NCBI GenBank assembly: GCA_021775195.1
Contig: JAJFIG010000496.1
Span: 1-7,019, forward strand
DNA: 7,019 nt
Direction: 5' to 3'
DNA from: Rhodospirillales bacterium
Lineage (GTDB): Bacteria > Pseudomonadota > Alphaproteobacteria > Rhodospirillales > 2-02-FULL-58-16
In this document: piece after piece, positions 6,043-7,019 of the stretch
Position numbering within the stretch: the stretch's first letter is position 1
Layout: every line of letters starts with the position of its first letter
Translations under genes and position numbers: made by a program
The notes under the pieces: generated by a model
The model's input: only the letters and a program-made list of their open reading frames with translations
Databases searched by the model: none
What the model was told of the DNA's origin: nothing

Positions 6043-7019
6043 ATGAAAGAGGAAAACGGGAAAGACGCGGTGCCCGGGAAGCCGGCGAAAACCATCCGGC
6101 TTGTCATCAATGGCATCCATGCGCGGAGCGGCGGCGGGGTCACCTATATCCGGGACCTGGTGCCGAGGCTGGCGGCGTTTCCCGATTTCGAAGTCCACCT
6201 CCTGCTCCACCGCAACCAGGTCGGCCTGTTCTACCCCGTGGACGAGACCATCCGCGTGCACACGTTCGATTTTTCCCAGCGCCGCCTGCCAACCCTGTTC
6301 TGGGAACAGGTGGCCGTTCCGCTGATGGCGCGGGACATGGACGCCGATATTGTCTTTTCGCCGGCCAATTACGGGCCCTTTTTCGCCCGCAACCACGTAA
6401 TCCTTCTGCGCAACGCGGTATCGGTACGCAAGGTCCAAAGCAGCCTGCGGGGAAAGGGCTACTGGTTCAGCCTCGGGCTGGCGACCTTCGCGTCCATCCT
6501 CACGGCCAAGAAGGCCATCGCGGTATCGGAATTCGCCAAAAAGGACCTGACCTTCGGCTTCGCCGGATTGCTGGACCACAAAATCCCCGTGGTCCATCAC
6601 GGCACCCGCCTCCATGGTCCGGAGGGCGAGCGGCCGGTGCCCCAAACGAGGGATCTGTTGGCGGTCTCGGATATCTACGTGCAGAAGAACTATCATACTC
6701 TGCTCAGGGCCTTCGCCCTGCTCCGCCGGCGCTATCCTGACCTGCGCCTGATGATCGCCGGTCAGGCCCTCGACGTTATATACCTGGCCCGCATCAAGAC
6801 GATCATCGACGACCTGGACCTTGGCGAGAGCGTCACGTTTCTGGGATATGTCGGGCCGGAAGAACTGGGGCGGCTTTACCGGGAATGCCGGGTTTTCGTC
6901 TTCCCGTCGCTGGTCGAAACCTTCGGCAACCCCCTGCTCGAGGCGATGGCGGCGGGCGCCGCCATCGCGTGCTCCGAGCGGGCGGCCATGCCCGAGGTCC
7001 TCGGTGACGGGGGCCTGAT
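6043..7019 (+). CDS. Glycosyltransferase family 4 (GT-B fold), 3' end missing
   Basis: The frame is open from the ATG at 6043 to the window end, giving 325 residues with no stop; the C-terminal part lies outside. After about 17 polar residues the N-terminal Rossmann domain begins (IRLVINGI), with the acceptor-side glycine loop SGGGVTYIRDL at about 29-38. The C-terminal, nucleotide-sugar-binding domain is shown by QKNYHTLLRAF (about 214-224), LMIAG (236-240), VTFLGYV (264-270) and the family signature E-x7-E, ETFGNPLLE (292-300). It continues with AMAAGAA. These are hallmarks of retaining GT4 enzymes, which transfer a sugar from a nucleotide donor to a growing lipid-linked glycan at the cytoplasmic face of the membrane. 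Donor and acceptor cannot be told. The start is uncertain: 6043 lacks a clear ribosome binding site, an in-frame ATG at 5962 would add 27 residues without family character, and a GTG at 6070 is also possible. It is divergent from the polymerase-like gene across 119 bases, in which I see no convincing promoter. Confidence 0.88.
   Translation, partial: MKEENGKDAVPGKPAKTIRLVINGIHARSGGGVTYIRDLVPRLAAFPDFEVHLLLHRNQVGLFYPVDETIRVHTFDFSQRRLPTLFWEQVAVPLMARDMDADIVFSPANYGPFFARNHVILLRNAVSVRKVQSSLRGKGYWFSLGLATFASILTAKKAIAVSEFAKKDLTFGFAGLLDHKIPVVHHGTRLHGPEGERPVPQTRDLLAVSDIYVQKNYHTLLRAFALLRRRYPDLRLMIAGQALDVIYLARIKTIIDDLDLGESVTFLGYVGPEELGRLYRECRVFVFPSLVETFGNPLLEAMAAGAAIACSERAAMPEVLGDGGL

Noticed and set aside
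5970..6740. A 256-codon plus-strand frame overlapping the glycosyltransferase
   Set aside because: It is rich in Arg, Pro and Gly with no domain, while the frame starting at 6043 contains the complete GT4 signature set.

Overview
This window looks like a contig fragment from a respiring Gram-negative proteobacterium. Coding density is high and GC is moderate to high, about 55-70% in the lines I counted. There is a lipoprotein cytochrome, several periplasmic c-type cytochromes and a Wzy-like polysaccharide polymerase, all of which point to a diderm. The SDR and glycosyltransferase genes have an alphaproteobacterial (Rhodospirillales-like) feel, but that assignment is only an impression. Both ends are open: the first gene runs off the left edge and the last runs off the right.

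Left block (1-3630, + strand) is an electron-transfer cassette with 13 CXXCH heme-c motifs in about 3.5 kb. It contains (i) a multiheme cytochrome with at least eight c-hemes fused to a six-helix cytochrome b membrane domain, CbcL-like in architecture; (ii) a tetraheme, four-domain cytochrome c with a lipobox; and (iii) a small secreted monoheme cytochrome c553. The simplest reading is a conduit between the quinone pool and periplasmic or outer-membrane acceptors or donors: membrane octaheme/cyt b, then anchored tetraheme, then diffusible monoheme. A clear intrinsic terminator (3584-3630) closes the block.

Right block (3726-7019) is unrelated to electron transfer. A short-chain dehydrogenase/reductase homologue (+) lacks the usual catalytic Asn, Ser and Tyr and keeps only the Lys. 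It converges on a 12-helix O-antigen-polymerase-like protein (-). That gene is divergent from a GT-B family 4 glycosyltransferase (+), which is cut by the window end. The last two genes suggest a surface-polysaccharide locus. Whether the SDR belongs to it is unclear.

The most striking non-genic signal is at the extreme left edge. Bases 1-26 are a perfect reverse complement of bases 66-91. This is best explained as a fold-back artefact at a contig end, so the first nine codons of the first gene should not be trusted. I saw no RNA genes, CRISPR arrays, insertion sequences or attachment sites. No gene-free stretch exceeds 300 bases.
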